64,000 nt of DNA from assembly GCA_030762175.1 (NCBI GenBank), contig CM060833.1, forward strand, positions 172,626,001 to 172,690,000. The letters run 5' to 3'. The notes beneath the pieces were generated by a model, which made no database searches, was not told where the DNA came from, and was given only the letters and a program-made list of their open reading frames with translations. The translations under genes and the position numbers were made by a program. Origin of the DNA: Metallyticus violacea (taxonomy: Eukaryota; Arthropoda; Insecta; Mantodea; Metallyticidae). This document shows, piece after piece, positions 10,992 through 22,229 of this stretch. Position 1 is the first letter of the stretch. The number at the start of each line of letters is the position of its first letter.

Positions 10992-11432
10992 GATTGCAGC
11001 ACTAAAATCTTCTCCAAACAATTCCATCCAATTCTTAATACAATTTAAATATTGTTTGTCTGAAGGTAATGTATTTTGTAAACATTTTTGTTTCCGTTAC
11101 GGAGGTTAATGGATATCACATCAGCGTAACGAATAGAGTTGTTTTTAGAGTTATAAAAATTTAGGAAATGAATTACCTTTAGCACCTGTCGCTTATACTG
11201 TTTGTATAAATTACATACAAAATAGGGAACTGACAAAGAATTGAGAAACAATACAGTGTATTTGAAATCGAAATAAAGCAAACCTTAAATGAGAGAAAAG
11301 AGTTTACATTATTTATTTAACACGCTTCCCTAGATACTGCTATCGATTTCGCTCAGTTGAAAATGCGATTAATTCCCTCTATTGCAATTCATGGGGCTTT
11401 TTAATTTTGTAGATTCGAAGTTTGTTGATTGT
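10992..11432. other. No gene seen
   Basis: AT-rich tract with short chance frames, running into the minisatellite. Confidence 0.4.
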
Positions 11433-11940
11433 GTCTGGTAAGTAACTAACATTCGCACCAGTTGTTACATATGTTTGGTAAGTAACTAACATTCGCACCA
11501 GTTGTTACATATGTTTGGTAAGTAACTAACATTCGCACCAGTGGTAAATATGTCTGGTAAGTAACTAACTTTCGCACCAGTTGTAGATATGTGTCTGGTA
11601 AGTAACTAACTTTCCCACCAGTTGTAGATATGTGTCTGGTAAGTAACTAACATTCGCACCAGTTGTAGATATGTGTCTGGTAATTAACTAACATTCGCAC
11701 CAGTTGTAGATATGTGTCTGGTAAGTAACTAACATTCGCACCAGTGGTAAATATGTGTCTGGTAACTTTCGCACCAGTTGTGGATATGTGTCTGGTAAGT
11801 AACCAACATTCGCACCAGTTGTAGATATGTGTCTGGTAAGTAACTAACATTCGCACCAGTGGTAAATATGTGTCTGGTAAGTAACTAACTTTCGCACCAG
11901 TTGTAGCATATGTCTGGTAAGAAACTAACATTCGTTGTAG
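11433..11940. repeat. Minisatellite, about 12.5 units of about 41 bp, carrying splice-like motifs
   Basis: The unit is TCTGGTAAGTAACTAAC + ATTCGCACCAG + TTGTAGATATGTG, with variants (CTTTCGC, GTGGTAAATATG, TTGTTACATATG). One unit at about 11758 lacks GTAAGTAACTAAC. The last unit is truncated. Each unit contains a perfect donor-like GGTAAGT, a branch-point-like AACTAAC and a CACCAG ending. The 106-codon - strand frame over it is repeat-derived. Confidence 0.95.
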
Positions 11941-12554
11941 GTCGCTAGGTTCATAAATGGGAGGCAATTAAAAATGTAAAGTGATGAAGATGCTTAAAAA
12001 TAACATGACGACGAGAATGGAAAATTCTTAACTGCTGAGTCATAGATAGTGTGTAATGTTAAGCACTTTTGGAGTATGTCGTCTCAAATATAGCCGGATA
12101 ATAAAATAAACTTAACAATTATACAAACACAAATAATAAAATAAAGTACAAATGAAAATACAGGCTTTGTTTTGTTTTATAATTTTTACTTCTACTTATA
12201 GGCAGTATTATGCTTTAGATTCTAAATATTTAGAAATTCTATTTTAAGAATTATGGGAACATTTCAATCTCTAAAGACTCTCCTTGACAAGATATAGGAA
12301 CGTTTTATAATGATTAAAAAAATTAAAACTAAAAACATGTAAATCCTCTCTTTTTGTATTTTGGAATAAATAAAATATTTTCATTGAACTACGAGGCTAT
12401 TGTTTCACTTATTTAAACATTTACAATTTTTTATGAAAACATGAAAGTTTATTATATCCAAAAATTTACCATTAACTTTGACAAGGTAGCAACTTAGATT
12501 CGATAGAAAATAAGCAACTCCTGATTAGAAAAGACATATTCTGAGATTTTAATT
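11941..12554. other. AT-rich tract, nothing seen
   Basis: No open frame or repeat of note. Confidence 0.4.
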
Positions 12555-12819
12555 GTGTTTAACGTCGTTTTAGCTACTGAGGAATCACAAGGGGTGACAG
12601 TGATGATACATGAGGTGAAATGGTAAATTACATTCTTTTTGTGAAAGGAAACGTTCCAGGCCTAAGTTTTGGGTACCTCCAAGGCATTTGCCATTTATGA
12701 GGACTGAGGAATATCTGAAAAAAAAAACTCTGTCAGGGAGGGCGGCCCTAGTGGGAATCGAACCCCAGACCTCCCGCTCACGACTCCGCGCCTTAACGAC
12801 CATGGCCACCTCTGGCGGT
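12555..12819 (-). mobile_element. SINE-B copy 2
   Basis: On the - strand the head starts at 12819 (CCGCCAGAGGTGGCCATGG), with box A-like TGGCC.TGGTCGTTAAGG and box B GGGTTCGATTCCC (12748-12766 region). The body has AAATGGCAAATGCC and the end GTTAAACAC at 12555. It is a well-preserved copy. The apparent 88-codon frame over it is SINE sequence. Confidence 0.88.
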
Positions 12820-14019
12820 TTATACTCGTAGAAGAGAACAAACCTATTCAATAGAAAGAAAGTGATGTCTAGCTAGAAAGTGTGTACTCAGAGAAACAAA
12901 ACAGATTGAAATCCGTGGGACATCATGTTGAGATACCTGCAATTTAACAATATAGCGAAAATGGTACACAGATACGAGTGTGAGTTCTAATGTCCTGTGT
13001 CGAAATAAAATTAGGTAATCTGCAAGTATCTTCGCTTGAACTATGGAACTGAAATAAGTACTTGCGTTTCATTTGCACTATAATTGCTAAAAATTAAAAC
13101 TGCAGAATCAGATTGAGAGCTTAACAGATAAATAAATTTATTCCAGACATTAAAAGTTGTTTTATAAAAAAATGAAAGTAAAATAAGTCCCATCATGCAG
13201 TTCGTTAACTTCAGACTCGACCACCAGATACCCTAGCATATATAACTTTTATTAAAACTAGTTACAAAAATATTTTGCTCTAACAAAATCACACTTGCAC
13301 TTAGAAAGTATTGGCGAATCTTGATAGCAACCTCAAAAATTGTACTTGGGGTTTTCTATAATTTCTACATCTCTCAAAACAAAGCGTCTACAACATTAGC
13401 CAGATAATGAGGAATACGGAAAAGTTTATTGGTCTCAGAAATATATTCCATTGCTCTCCCTTCAGAAGAAAACGTTGTCTAAACTAGATACCATCATTGC
13501 AAAGACGTTTCAAAAAGTAAAGCAATTTGATACTGTTTCATGAAACGAAATTTTCAGGTATGAGTTTTCTGTGCCTTGAGGATGTGAAACTTCGTAAAAT
13601 TCCTAAGAGATTGACTGGCGTAGGAAAAGACAACTTCAACCCTAGATGAGTAACTCTGGTCGCCCCTGCTGCAATGGCGGGTCAGGTGAACACAAGAAGT
13701 TCTTGCTAGGGAATTGAGTGATCTTATGTATCGCAAGATGTTTATGTGCTGATTGTTGAGCATAAGATGATTTATGTGCAGACTTCCAGTTTATTTGGAA
13801 ATAGAAATTTCCTGCCACGTATTCTCATACGGTCCAAAAGTAAGCTGCAGTTTAAAAATGGCGGTACACACCTTTTTTAAGTAAGTAGCTCAACACTCAA
13901 CCCTGCACCTCTCTTGACTCAAGAACCCATTTTGGTGCACTTTGAGGAAAAAACTGAAATAGTGTCGACATAACCAATGTCAAAGGAGAAGCTGAAGTAA
14001 GCAGCAGGTAGCCGTCTTT
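12820..14019. other. No gene seen
   Basis: Mostly AT-rich. A - strand frame at 13554-13763 has no recognisable match. From about 13940 the sequence starts to resemble decayed transposase, continuing into the next entry. Confidence 0.4.
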
Positions 14020-14250
14020 TTGGAAAGTTTGGCTAAAGGTGTTCTTGTCCTTTATGATAACGCACACTCTCACACCGCCGCTGAAATTCTTCACGAGATT
14101 TAAAAAATTACCTTTCAGATTTTACAGTATCCCCCTTATAGCTCTGCACTTTCTACACCATATTATCGTGTATTTGGATCCAAAAGATGCTTTGAAAAGA
14201 ACGATGTTGATGCCGAGAAGCGTGCATTTCTGCCTACACCCTCAACCAGA
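14020..14250 (+). pseudogene. mariner/Tc1 transposase fragment (second and third catalytic motifs)
   Basis: In one frame, KGVLVLYDNAHSHTAAEILHE is the mariner DNARPHTA motif, with its catalytic Asp at 14056-14058. After a single in-frame TAA (14101-14103) it continues ITFQILQYPPYSSALS..YYRVF, which matches the block HPPYSPDLAPSDYHVF. The second Asp of the triad survives, but the third position is Tyr and SPD has become SSA, so the enzyme would be dead. No inverted repeats were found around it. It is an old fragment on the + strand. Confidence 0.75.
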
Positions 14251-14889
14251 GAGCTGTTTTTTTTTTTCCTTATTAAATTAATAAGTTGTTACAATTCAGT
14301 GAGAACGATATGAAAGTATAAAATTGATGTATAATTTATATTTCTAATACATTTAATATCTAAACTCATTCAATTTACTTTCTGAAAGGCACTGGTAGTG
14401 TTCACACAAAGAAAATGTACAGTCTTGTGTAAGAACTTGAAATTTTGCGCATTTAACACTAGCTTATGAACAGCAGTGAGATATTTTCCGTGTATAAAGA
14501 TACAGGACTCACATTTGAAGTGGAAACACTGAACGCGGGAATATATATATGGAAATCTTGACGTTGGTGATTAAAATTAGCCATTGTAAATTAAAGGAGA
14601 AGTATTTAAAAAATATGCTAATGGGACATTTTGACATTACTTTAAATATGTTTTTACCTTTTGGAAGAGGAAAACTACAGTATTTGCACCAAAAGAATAC
14701 TAAGAAGAAGTTCGAAACTAGCTTTAATGAAATGTTAATTTTGAAAGAGACAAAAATGTATGAACTTTTGGATTATATTCTGAAGAACGTCAATTAGAAA
14801 ACTATGTTTTTTAAGTGTTCTAATAGTAATTTCTTTGTAAAAATAAATATCATTCATATCGTAAAATTACAAATATAGCCTAATACAAC

Positions 14890-14929
<40 letters not shown>

Positions 14930-15239
14930 CAAGATAAAGCATTTTAATTCATGAATTGGCTTTTAGAATATTATGAGGCTCTAGTGCCCGTAATTTTCCA
15001 ATAAAAACATTTATTTTAATTTAAGGTTCCAGGTTACAAAAACATTTTCTAAAATAAAATATAGGTGTACTTTAAAGAATTTCCTACTAAAGTCGGAGTT
15101 GACAACATATATAAAAACGGTTACAGATAAATAGCCTTGGTTGCTAATACATATTACAGCAGAAGCTGTTAAATAAAGCCTTGCCTTTTGATTGGTACAC
15201 ATTGTACTTTATATAATACATCAAGGTGCAGAATGTCTG
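14251..15239. other. No supported gene; AAT microsatellite inside
   Basis: An 82-codon ATG frame at 14549-14797 is lysine/leucine-rich and unrecognised. The AT content makes chance likely. A - strand frame at 15011-15202 likewise has no match. Confidence 0.35.
14891..14926. repeat. (AAT)n microsatellite
   Basis: About twelve uninterrupted AAT units. Confidence 0.95.
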
Positions 15240-15540
15240 GTCCTAAATTTCACAAGGGCGCAGAACCATCCTATATCCAGCTTCGCGCTATATAAAGCGA
15301 AGTTTACCCTTTCTCCCTTAGGGCTTTGAAGAAGCTACCCCCATCTCCACACACTTCCCAATTTGTTGACTTAGCCCCCTCTCGAACTCGCTACATCCTC
15401 TCCCTATTTGCCCAAATTCCCCGTCGCAAATAGAAACCCTCGCACACGCTCGTTATTCGCCGTGCTTATCCACGCATAAACAGAATTTCTTGGCTTGAGG
15501 GGCATTATACGGCTTTGGTAGAATGTTTCGCTATACCGCT
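15240..15540. other. GC-richer island with TATA-like sequence
   Basis: The island is clearly richer in C/G than its flanks. It contains GCGCTATATAAAGCG (around 15285-15299) and long pyrimidine runs after it. It has no open frame on either strand. It could be a promoter or 5' UTR exon, or an old repeat. Inference only. Confidence 0.25.
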
Positions 15541-16039
15541 TTGTTTAAAAAAAATAGAAACCTCTGTTCAAGTGGCAAGATCCACTTCTAAGGATTTCTA
15601 ACTTACAGTGTTGTGCACATTAGTTTCATGTTGTATTTTTATTTTCGGCTAATTGCTTTCTGTTACTTTACGTTTGCTCGCAGCACTTTTTGACACGCTG
15701 TAACTAAGTTTAACCTAAGCAACATGTAGATGCAGATAAAGAACATGCAACCGTAATCAAGTCAAATACAGGTCAAAAATTCGAAGTAAATTCATCAAAA
15801 TTAATAAACTTATTGTGGTAAGAATGAGTTACCATTGGGATGGTATAGATTAATTTATGAATCCACATATCAGTTTAGTAATAAATTCATTTACCTAAAA
15901 GGTCATTCGCTTTACACCAGCAGCAACCTTTTCAGCAACCCTCAAAATTATTGAGATTTGACATATTTGGTATGAACGTCAAACGTGTTATCGGACGTTT
16001 GGCAGCTAATGTGAGCTTTATCATAACATAGCACACACT

Positions 16040-16800
16040 TACAAAGAAATATTGCAACAAAGCTCAAGAAGAGATCTTCAGCTGTTAAATGAAAGCTTCT
16101 CCACACACATTCCAAAAAATACTTCAAGGATGTTATTCTGCCTATTTTTCGCATATTCCTTAAATAGCCGGTCATTTCTGTCCTTTTGTATGGGCGTTCT
16201 TGTTATTACCATCTTCGAAGTGGTGGCGATAATTTCCTTTTATGGATGAAACCTATTTTCGTATTTTATTGCCGATATTCTCCATTGTGTTGGATCTACA
16301 TAATTCTGGATGAGCTTGTTTAAGGTACAGGATGTCGTTCGGGCACAATTACTATGAAACATCTCCATGTGTATCGGTCAATTCCACTACCATCCATACA
16401 GTCTGGTCTCTCTCTCGGTTGTATTTTCTCTTCCCGAAGGCTGATTTATCTATCTCGACAAGGTGTCCAGAAGGGAAGTAATTAACAGAAAATATTATCT
16501 GTGCATACATTTCCAACACATTATAATAATTAAGTTTTAAGTTAATGAATATACTTACCTAACTTAGCATTGCACTCCAGTAGCCACACAACTAGCAGTT
16601 CCCGGGAGACTTATTGGTGCTCTTGTACAATTTTTTTAAAAAACGTTCTAGTAGCCATCTAGAGAATATTGTCAAGGTGTCCAGACTGATTTTATTCTCT
16701 CAATAATGGTTTTCGCGGAGTGAAAATATCCTCATTTAACATCTTGACAGACTGTTTTCCCTGTTCCGGTTTTATTAGAAGTGCAACATTCCGACATCAC
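16040..16800 (-). pseudogene. Merlin-type (IS1595/ISXO2-like) transposase remnant
   Basis: On the - strand, around 16380-16460, the frame reads GHLVEIDKSAFGKRKYNRE followed by QTVWMVVELTD. This is the ISXO2-like transposase signature (EIDES.FGKRKY.RG...WV.GG), with the first catalytic Asp at 16448-16450. Downstream (lower coordinates) the matches fade and contain several stops and frame changes. Upstream, around 16660-16760, a stretch FSLRENHY....LDTL resembles the region before the catalytic core. The 75-codon - strand frame at 15948-16175 may be its tail. No terminal repeats were identified. The remnant is old and inactive. Confidence 0.65.
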
Positions 16801-17242
16801 CAAGATGTACTTTTAGATTACGAATACTTCATGCTGTATTCTGTGTTAAAACCAATGACGAGATTGTGTTACTAAACATTACCAGGTTAACGGCGATCTT
16901 AGTGACATGCCCCCTTCAACAGTTTCCCAATTTTATACACCGTCTTCAGTGTACTTGACAAATATTGTTAGCAAATACATAAGAAATTTGAATGAAAATA
17001 AATTAAAAATAAAGCCTATATAAAATAAAAACAGCTTTGTGCATTTATTTTAACGAAAATAAATTAAATTCTCTGCAGGTCTCATAGAATTTGTCAAGCT
17101 TGGCAGAACTAAGTGAGTGAAAAACAACATAAAGTTTTGGCAATGCTTTGTTTTGGCTTTATTTGTAGCTATATTCCTTACGTTTTTTATTTAATTCAAT
17201 AAAAATACCTTGGTAGTAATGTATCTTTGCTGCACAAGGAGG

Positions 17243-17276
17243 ACCGTAATAAAATTAAAATTAATTTTATTACGGT
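17243..17276. repeat. 34-bp near-perfect palindrome
   Basis: A 16-base arm ACCGTAATAAAATTAA is followed by AA and then its exact reverse complement. It is isolated in AT-rich DNA, not part of a recognised element. Confidence 0.9.
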
Positions 17277-17615
17277 TGCCTTTAATATGTCGAATCACAT
17301 TGTCAATGTAAAAATTAAACAACAGCGCAGAAATTCTACGCCCCTGTCAGCTGCCCGTGTTATTTACTTTTTTAACACTTTCTTCAATGTAAAGATGTCC
17401 ACCATTGTGGATCTCCCATTCCGAAATCCTATTTGCTCCTATAACAATATATTTTCTGTTATACTTCTTTAACTTCTGTTAATATTAGTGTATATTTTGT
17501 AAGCATTACATAAAATCTTAATCCTTTATATTTCCTATTTGACTTTATTTATAAATCGGTAAAATGGGTGCTTTGTTCTTCTCTTAAATTACTTCCTTCT
17601 GGATCTATACTGATT

Positions 17616-17918
17616 TAAAGTCTAGTGGTAACCATACTTACCTTGCAGACCCGAAGATCGTCGGTTCAATCTTGGCCAGGGTCGATGGGTTTTTTCGGAC
17701 GTAAAATTCGTAAATATAGTTTCCTTTGGAATGTAAGTAAATCCATGGTCCCGTGTCGTAGGTTTACAGCACGAAAAAGAACCTCAAGCCTGAAAGAGAG
17801 GCCTCTGAGCAAATTTTGTCGGCCGTTTCACGCCCTGAGTTGAATGGGACGCTGATGACCTGAGATGTTAAAGAGCGTCCATAAATAAATCAATCATTCA
17901 AAAAAAATCAATCAAAAA
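17616..17918 (+). mobile_element. SINE-A copy 2 with CAAT/A-rich tail
   Basis: The head is decayed at the extreme 5' end (first about 10 bases unlike other copies). From CTAGTGGTAACCATACTTACC onward it follows the family: TTTTTTCGGACGTAAAA, CAGCACGAAAAAGAACC, GATGTTAAAGAGCG, then ATAAATAAATCAATCA and A-rich sequence. SINE-B copy 3 begins directly at the end of this tail. Confidence 0.88.
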
Positions 17919-18153
17919 AGCGACAAAGGTGACCGAGGTGGTTTAGGCGCAGACTCGTGAGTGGGAGGTCGAATCCCGCCAGGACCATCCTCCCTGACTG
18001 TTCCTCCCCCCCCCCCTAGTTTTTCCTTATTCCTCATAAATGGCAAATGCTAGGAGGGTATCCTAAACTTATGCCTGAAACGTTTCCTTCCTTAAAAAAA
18101 AATCCTTTCCAATATATCATTTCATCTAATGTATCATCAGTGTCCAGTGATCA
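17919..18153 (+). mobile_element. SINE-B copy 3, 3'-truncated
   Basis: It has box A-like TGACCGAGGTGGTTTAGG, box B AGGTCGAATCCCG, a C-run at about 18007-18017, the body AAATGGCAAATGC and CCTGAAACGTTTCC, and ends before the family's CACCGCC...GTTAAAC 3' end. It starts in the tail of SINE-A copy 2, so the two lie head-to-tail. Confidence 0.85.
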
Positions 18154-18901
18154 TAAATATCCTTTTTTAACCAAACAGGCAAAAGAAGTTAAATAATCAA
18201 ATTAAACCTAATTAATACTAAAACTACCATCCAAATTGCAATGTCTTTCGACATGTTCAGGAATTCGTAATGCATTGTATTGCGAAGATTTTTCTACATT
18301 TCAGCACTAGCAAACCCCTGAGAGGGTGTATCGCCATTCCTGCACCAAGTTCGCAGGTAGCCCATGGGCAAAGGTTTTAATATTAAACAAACAAATTTAT
18401 ATTTTGAATTGACTCAATAAGAACAAAACTTACACTTTGTTCGATATGAAAATGACGTCCGACTCTGATAGTACAATTTATTTCGTCTGCCTAGTTTTTG
18501 AAAAGGTGGTTGCTAACGTGAAGGCTTAAGGAATCAATCACTTGCCGATTTTTATTCTTCCTTTTTAGAAGCTTATGTAACAATTTGCAATTTTTTATTT
18601 CACAAAAGTTGCCTAAAATATCGTCTACCAATTACAACATTTCACTGTATGAGATTCTGCAGCATACATTCTACTGTTTTTTCTGTCATAAACGGTGAAT
18701 ACTATACTATTTTCTATAAGCTTATAAATCAATTAGATGACACTTTGCAACTTGTAACACTGCCAATGTCAATACAACTGAAATTTTTTTTCACTCTTTG
18801 AAAATCGTGTATTTCTAAAGAACTTTGGCCACCAAGGTCGCTTGACCCTACCACATCAAATTTCATCCATTCGTAAAATTTAAAGAGAAAGTGTGTGTGC
18901 G
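18154..18901. other. No gene seen
   Basis: AT-rich sequence with no supported gene. A GAAAGTGT at 18887-18894 is probably the left target-site duplication of the next SINE. Confidence 0.4.
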
Positions 18902-19194
18902 TTTTTTTTTTTTTTTTTTTTTTTTTTTTTGAATGGTGTTTAACGCCCGTTTTTACTACAGAGGCACCACAGGCGGTGGACATTGGTGATACATGAGATG
19001 AAATGATATATTGGGAAAGATTTTTTTTAAGGAAAGAAACGTTCCAGGCTTAAGTTTCAGGGTATCTCCTCGGCATTTTCCATTTATGAGAAATGAGGAA
19101 AACCTGGAAAAAACCTGTCAGGGAGGACGGTCCTACCGGGATTCTAACCCCAGACGAGTCCGCGCCTTAACGACCTCGACCACCCGTGGCGGTT
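18902..19194 (-). mobile_element. SINE-B copy 4 with 29-base poly(A) tail and candidate target duplication
   Basis: On the - strand the head starts at 19194 (CCGCCACGGGTGGTCGAGG) with a damaged box B. The body is complete to GTTAAACACC at 18935, followed by a tail seen as 29 Ts at 18902-18930. GAAAGTGT occurs at 18887-18894 and again at 19197-19204, outside both ends. The pure tail suggests that this is among the younger insertions here. Confidence 0.92.
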
Positions 19195-19998
19195 GGGAAA
19201 GTGTAAACGTATAGCAGTAAGGCACAGTCTCTTGGGAAATGGAAGAAAACATTAGTTAAAAAAAAAGAGTTTTTGTGACTTCAGATATGTTGATAAATGC
19301 ATTCCAACATGGGCAGGCGCTTTCAGGCGTATTTGTAACCACTCTCAACATTTGCTATGAAATCATGCATTCATACATTAAGGTTTGCCATTGTAAAATA
19401 TAACTGAACTACATCATTAATTTGAAAGTTTTAAGGAAAAATCACAGGACGACAGCAAGTGAAATGTCCCGTTATACGCTTAAAATGCAGTCATTAGTTG
19501 CTGATTCTAAAGTAACCATTCTCATTGTTCAGGGAACGGTATCAACGGCAAGCAAGTTTCTTAATGCTTCCTGCAAAGTTACAACTGCAACTTTAGGAGC
19601 ATACGTCTGTGTAATTTCATAGATCTGGACTGTATAAAAGATGGTCAAGAACTGGTGGAAAATTGTGGAATATTCGTCATAGTTTAAATCTATCTATCTA
19701 CCTATCTACCTATTCCCTAATTATTGTAATATTGGTTGCACTTCACTTCTAATTCTGTTTTTTTATATCCTCGTTTTTATATCATTTTCTTTTTTGCCAC
19801 CTTTGACAGACCATAAAGAGCGTATATCTGCTGTTTGAATTTTATTCTTTTCTTTTTTTTCCAAGCCCCTACTTCCATAAAAAATAACTGGTAAGCCATG
19901 GCATCTTAATTGTGTGTCCATTTTCACCATGTTTTCCAACATTTCTTTACATCTTGGAACTTTTGTATTTTTATATTAACATCTTGATCTTAGATAAA
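19195..19998. other. No gene; TATC/TACC microsatellite at about 19688-19712
   Basis: A 66-codon frame at 19422-19622 has no recognised match. A short imperfect TATC/TACC run and T-rich stretches are the only structure. Confidence 0.35.
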
Positions 19999-20335
19999 AC
20001 CCAGCGGGATGGCTCCGGCGGAAACACTTGGAAAGAGCATTCGTGAGGTTCCGGGTTCAAAATTCTTAGGCGAATGTTGGGATGGATGTTTCCTTTCGAA
20101 AAAATGTCCGCTGTTCCGTTTCATTCGTTGGTTCGGTTACAGGGTCGAAAGTACCAGGGGCTTGCGCTTTGGAAAGATTTGTGCCCCAATTCTAGTATGA
20201 CAGTGGCTTTTTAAGAGACTCCGTCCCTTGAAAGAGACTTCGCAGGGATTTTTTTTATTTGGAAATGTTGCTAGGGCCCCAGTCTAAGTCCATGCATCAC
20301 TACCAGTCCTATGCCCCCCTTTCTCTCAGAGATGT
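19999..20335 (+). mobile_element. SINE-C copy 2
   Basis: The head CCCAGCGGGATGGCTCCGG...GAGGTTCCGGGTTCAAA has weak A/B-box character. The body matches the copy at 10616-10991 block by block (TTAGGCGAATG, GGATGTTTCCTTTCGAA, GTTCGGTTACAG, GAAAGTACCAGG, TTGCGCTTTGG). The 3' region CTACCAGTCC...CTTTCTCTCAGA ends near 20335. The 63-codon frame on it is SINE sequence. Confidence 0.75.
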
Positions 20336-22021
20336 CCCCATTAGGGGCATGGCACAAATGGTTAACTCTTGAGCAAAGCTAAATGCCGAAAAAATTTACT
20401 CCGCCCCTAACAATTCATTCCTATGCCTTTCATTTAATAATAAACATCCTCCTGTGTTTCATTTTAACTGCTCTTATCTTACAACTTTGAGCTAGGAGAC
20501 TGTCATGTCGAATGAGGTTTGTTTTTAACATTTAACACGATAATTCGCAAGGATTATTTGGTAATAATTAGACATTGTAAATTAGGCCCTTGAAGGAATC
20601 CAACTAAGTGTATCGAAGAAAATTCAATTAACTAAATTCTCTAAGTTCGTGCTACTTGTTTCATCAGATAGCAGGTCCACGTGGTTTGGAGTTATCTCCC
20701 CGGTGTCTGGTAAATATTTGCGTTGCATTCTTTCTAATGACAATAATTTCTAACAATGAAAGAGAAATGTAATGAGAAAAAATACAATATGTACTTGATA
20801 TATTTTATTACTGTTCCAATTAGTCACAAGGAAACTGCACATAAAGAATGAAGTATTTATCATTAAATCTCTCTTCGTTATATGCCTTAAGAGTATACGA
20901 CGAACAGTCAGAAAGTAGCGCCTTCGATTTCATTTTACAGAAAAACTAATGAGTTTTATAGCATTTAATCACAAGTTTTTAATATAATTTCTTTTCTGTG
21001 GTTTTTGTCTAATTTTTAGCAATACCGTGTATCCCCTTAGTCACTGCCACAGGGTATCACTGACAATATTATGCATACGTATAGCTTATATTAATAAATG
21101 AAAGACGTAGAGCTAATTTAGCGGTTAAGTAGCAATTTTCGAATTGTTAGAGTTGGCGTGATATTAATTTGCTTTTCAATCAGTGGGAATGAGGTGTAAT
21201 TGCACCCAACGTCTAATATTCACAATCACTTGGTTTTATCTGAACCTGTTGCCTTACCTTCAAGCTGATATCAGTAATTTTCTAAACAGATACAAAGCTG
21301 TCCCCTGTTGACTAAAAAGCAGTTAAAATAATGTTAATTGACGTTTGGATTTCTCATACAGCTAATTAAATTAAGCAAAGAAGAAAACTGGAAAATTTAA
21401 TTGAAATATTAAGCTAGTGATTCTTTAAATGTTGATTTATGCTCAACAGCTACAGGGCATTGTTTACAACAGGCGTGTATGGAAATAATTAATGTGAGTT
21501 GTTTTTAATATGCTATTTATACCCTGCAGTTATATTACCATGTCAATCATTTTCACTTTAATGAATGGAGCGTTCTGTGTTGTTCGTATGTAACAAGTGG
21601 AGAGATATTTTGGTAATGGCTTCTGCAAACTGAAATAGAGCTTCATGAAATATTTCAATTACAGTGTTCTAAGAAGTTATTTGTAGATACATAAGATTAA
21701 TGTTTAAAAATACGAATTTATTTTATAAATTGCTGGTAAATTAGATTGCCATTTGTACATTTAAATTCAATCTTAGTAGTGCCAATTGCCGTTTCAGAGG
21801 GTTATTTCGTGGCCCTTTAGAAGTTTCGACAATGAGACCGAATATTGCTATACTGTGGCTGTATCTCTTGACAACGTTTAATTTTCAGGTTAGCTGAGGA
21901 ACGCATTTTCATAGCAACGTTATTGCGTGTTTACTGTTATGCACGCAAGGAATGTATTGTTCTTCTACTGAATACTTGCGGGGCTTCTTCCCTCTGCTTT
22001 AAAAAAAGTTGTATTTTCCAC
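20336..22021. other. AT-rich tract, no gene seen
   Basis: Nothing recognisable as coding, RNA or repeat. There is a weak acceptor-like TTTAATTTTCAG at about 21879-21890 on the + strand without a useful frame after it. Confidence 0.4.
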
Positions 22022-22229
22022 CTGCGGAACATCCGTTGTTTCGGGCTGGCGAAGGCTGTTTTTATTCGCAAACGGGACGAGCAGTGAAGGGAGGGGGAAG
22101 GATTGAGAGGATAAAAGAGGAAGAGAAGGATGAGAGAGGCAATTTCCGCCTACTCGGGTACACGTAATACATAATACCCCTTCCACCTTCCATTTTCTTG
22201 TCAGAATCTTATCAAGTAAGGCAACACCG
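22022..22229 (-). CDS. Candidate internal exon, unknown protein
   Basis: The - strand acceptor TTTTCCTTCAG precedes 22229 and the donor CCGCAG/GTGGAA follows 22022. Between them is one uninterrupted frame of 69 codons that enters with one base and leaves in phase 0. The product starts GVALLDKILTRKWKVEGVL, contains C.TC and GG.CL, then a Ser/Pro/Leu-rich stretch. GC content is above the flanks. There is no family match. The Ser/Pro-rich part follows from a pyrimidine-rich tract and may be chance. Confidence 0.28.

Noticed and set aside
8656..11940. CRISPR-like arrays
   Set aside because: The repeats are contiguous tandem units without unique spacers, in a eukaryotic genome.
11647..11967. 106-codon repetitive protein with TYQTH...W units
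   Set aside because: It is the - strand reading of the 41-bp minisatellite. The unit length changes would break the repeat frame in real protein repeats.
20009..20200. 63-codon ORF
   Set aside because: Lies within SINE-C copy 2 and is not conserved in copy 1.
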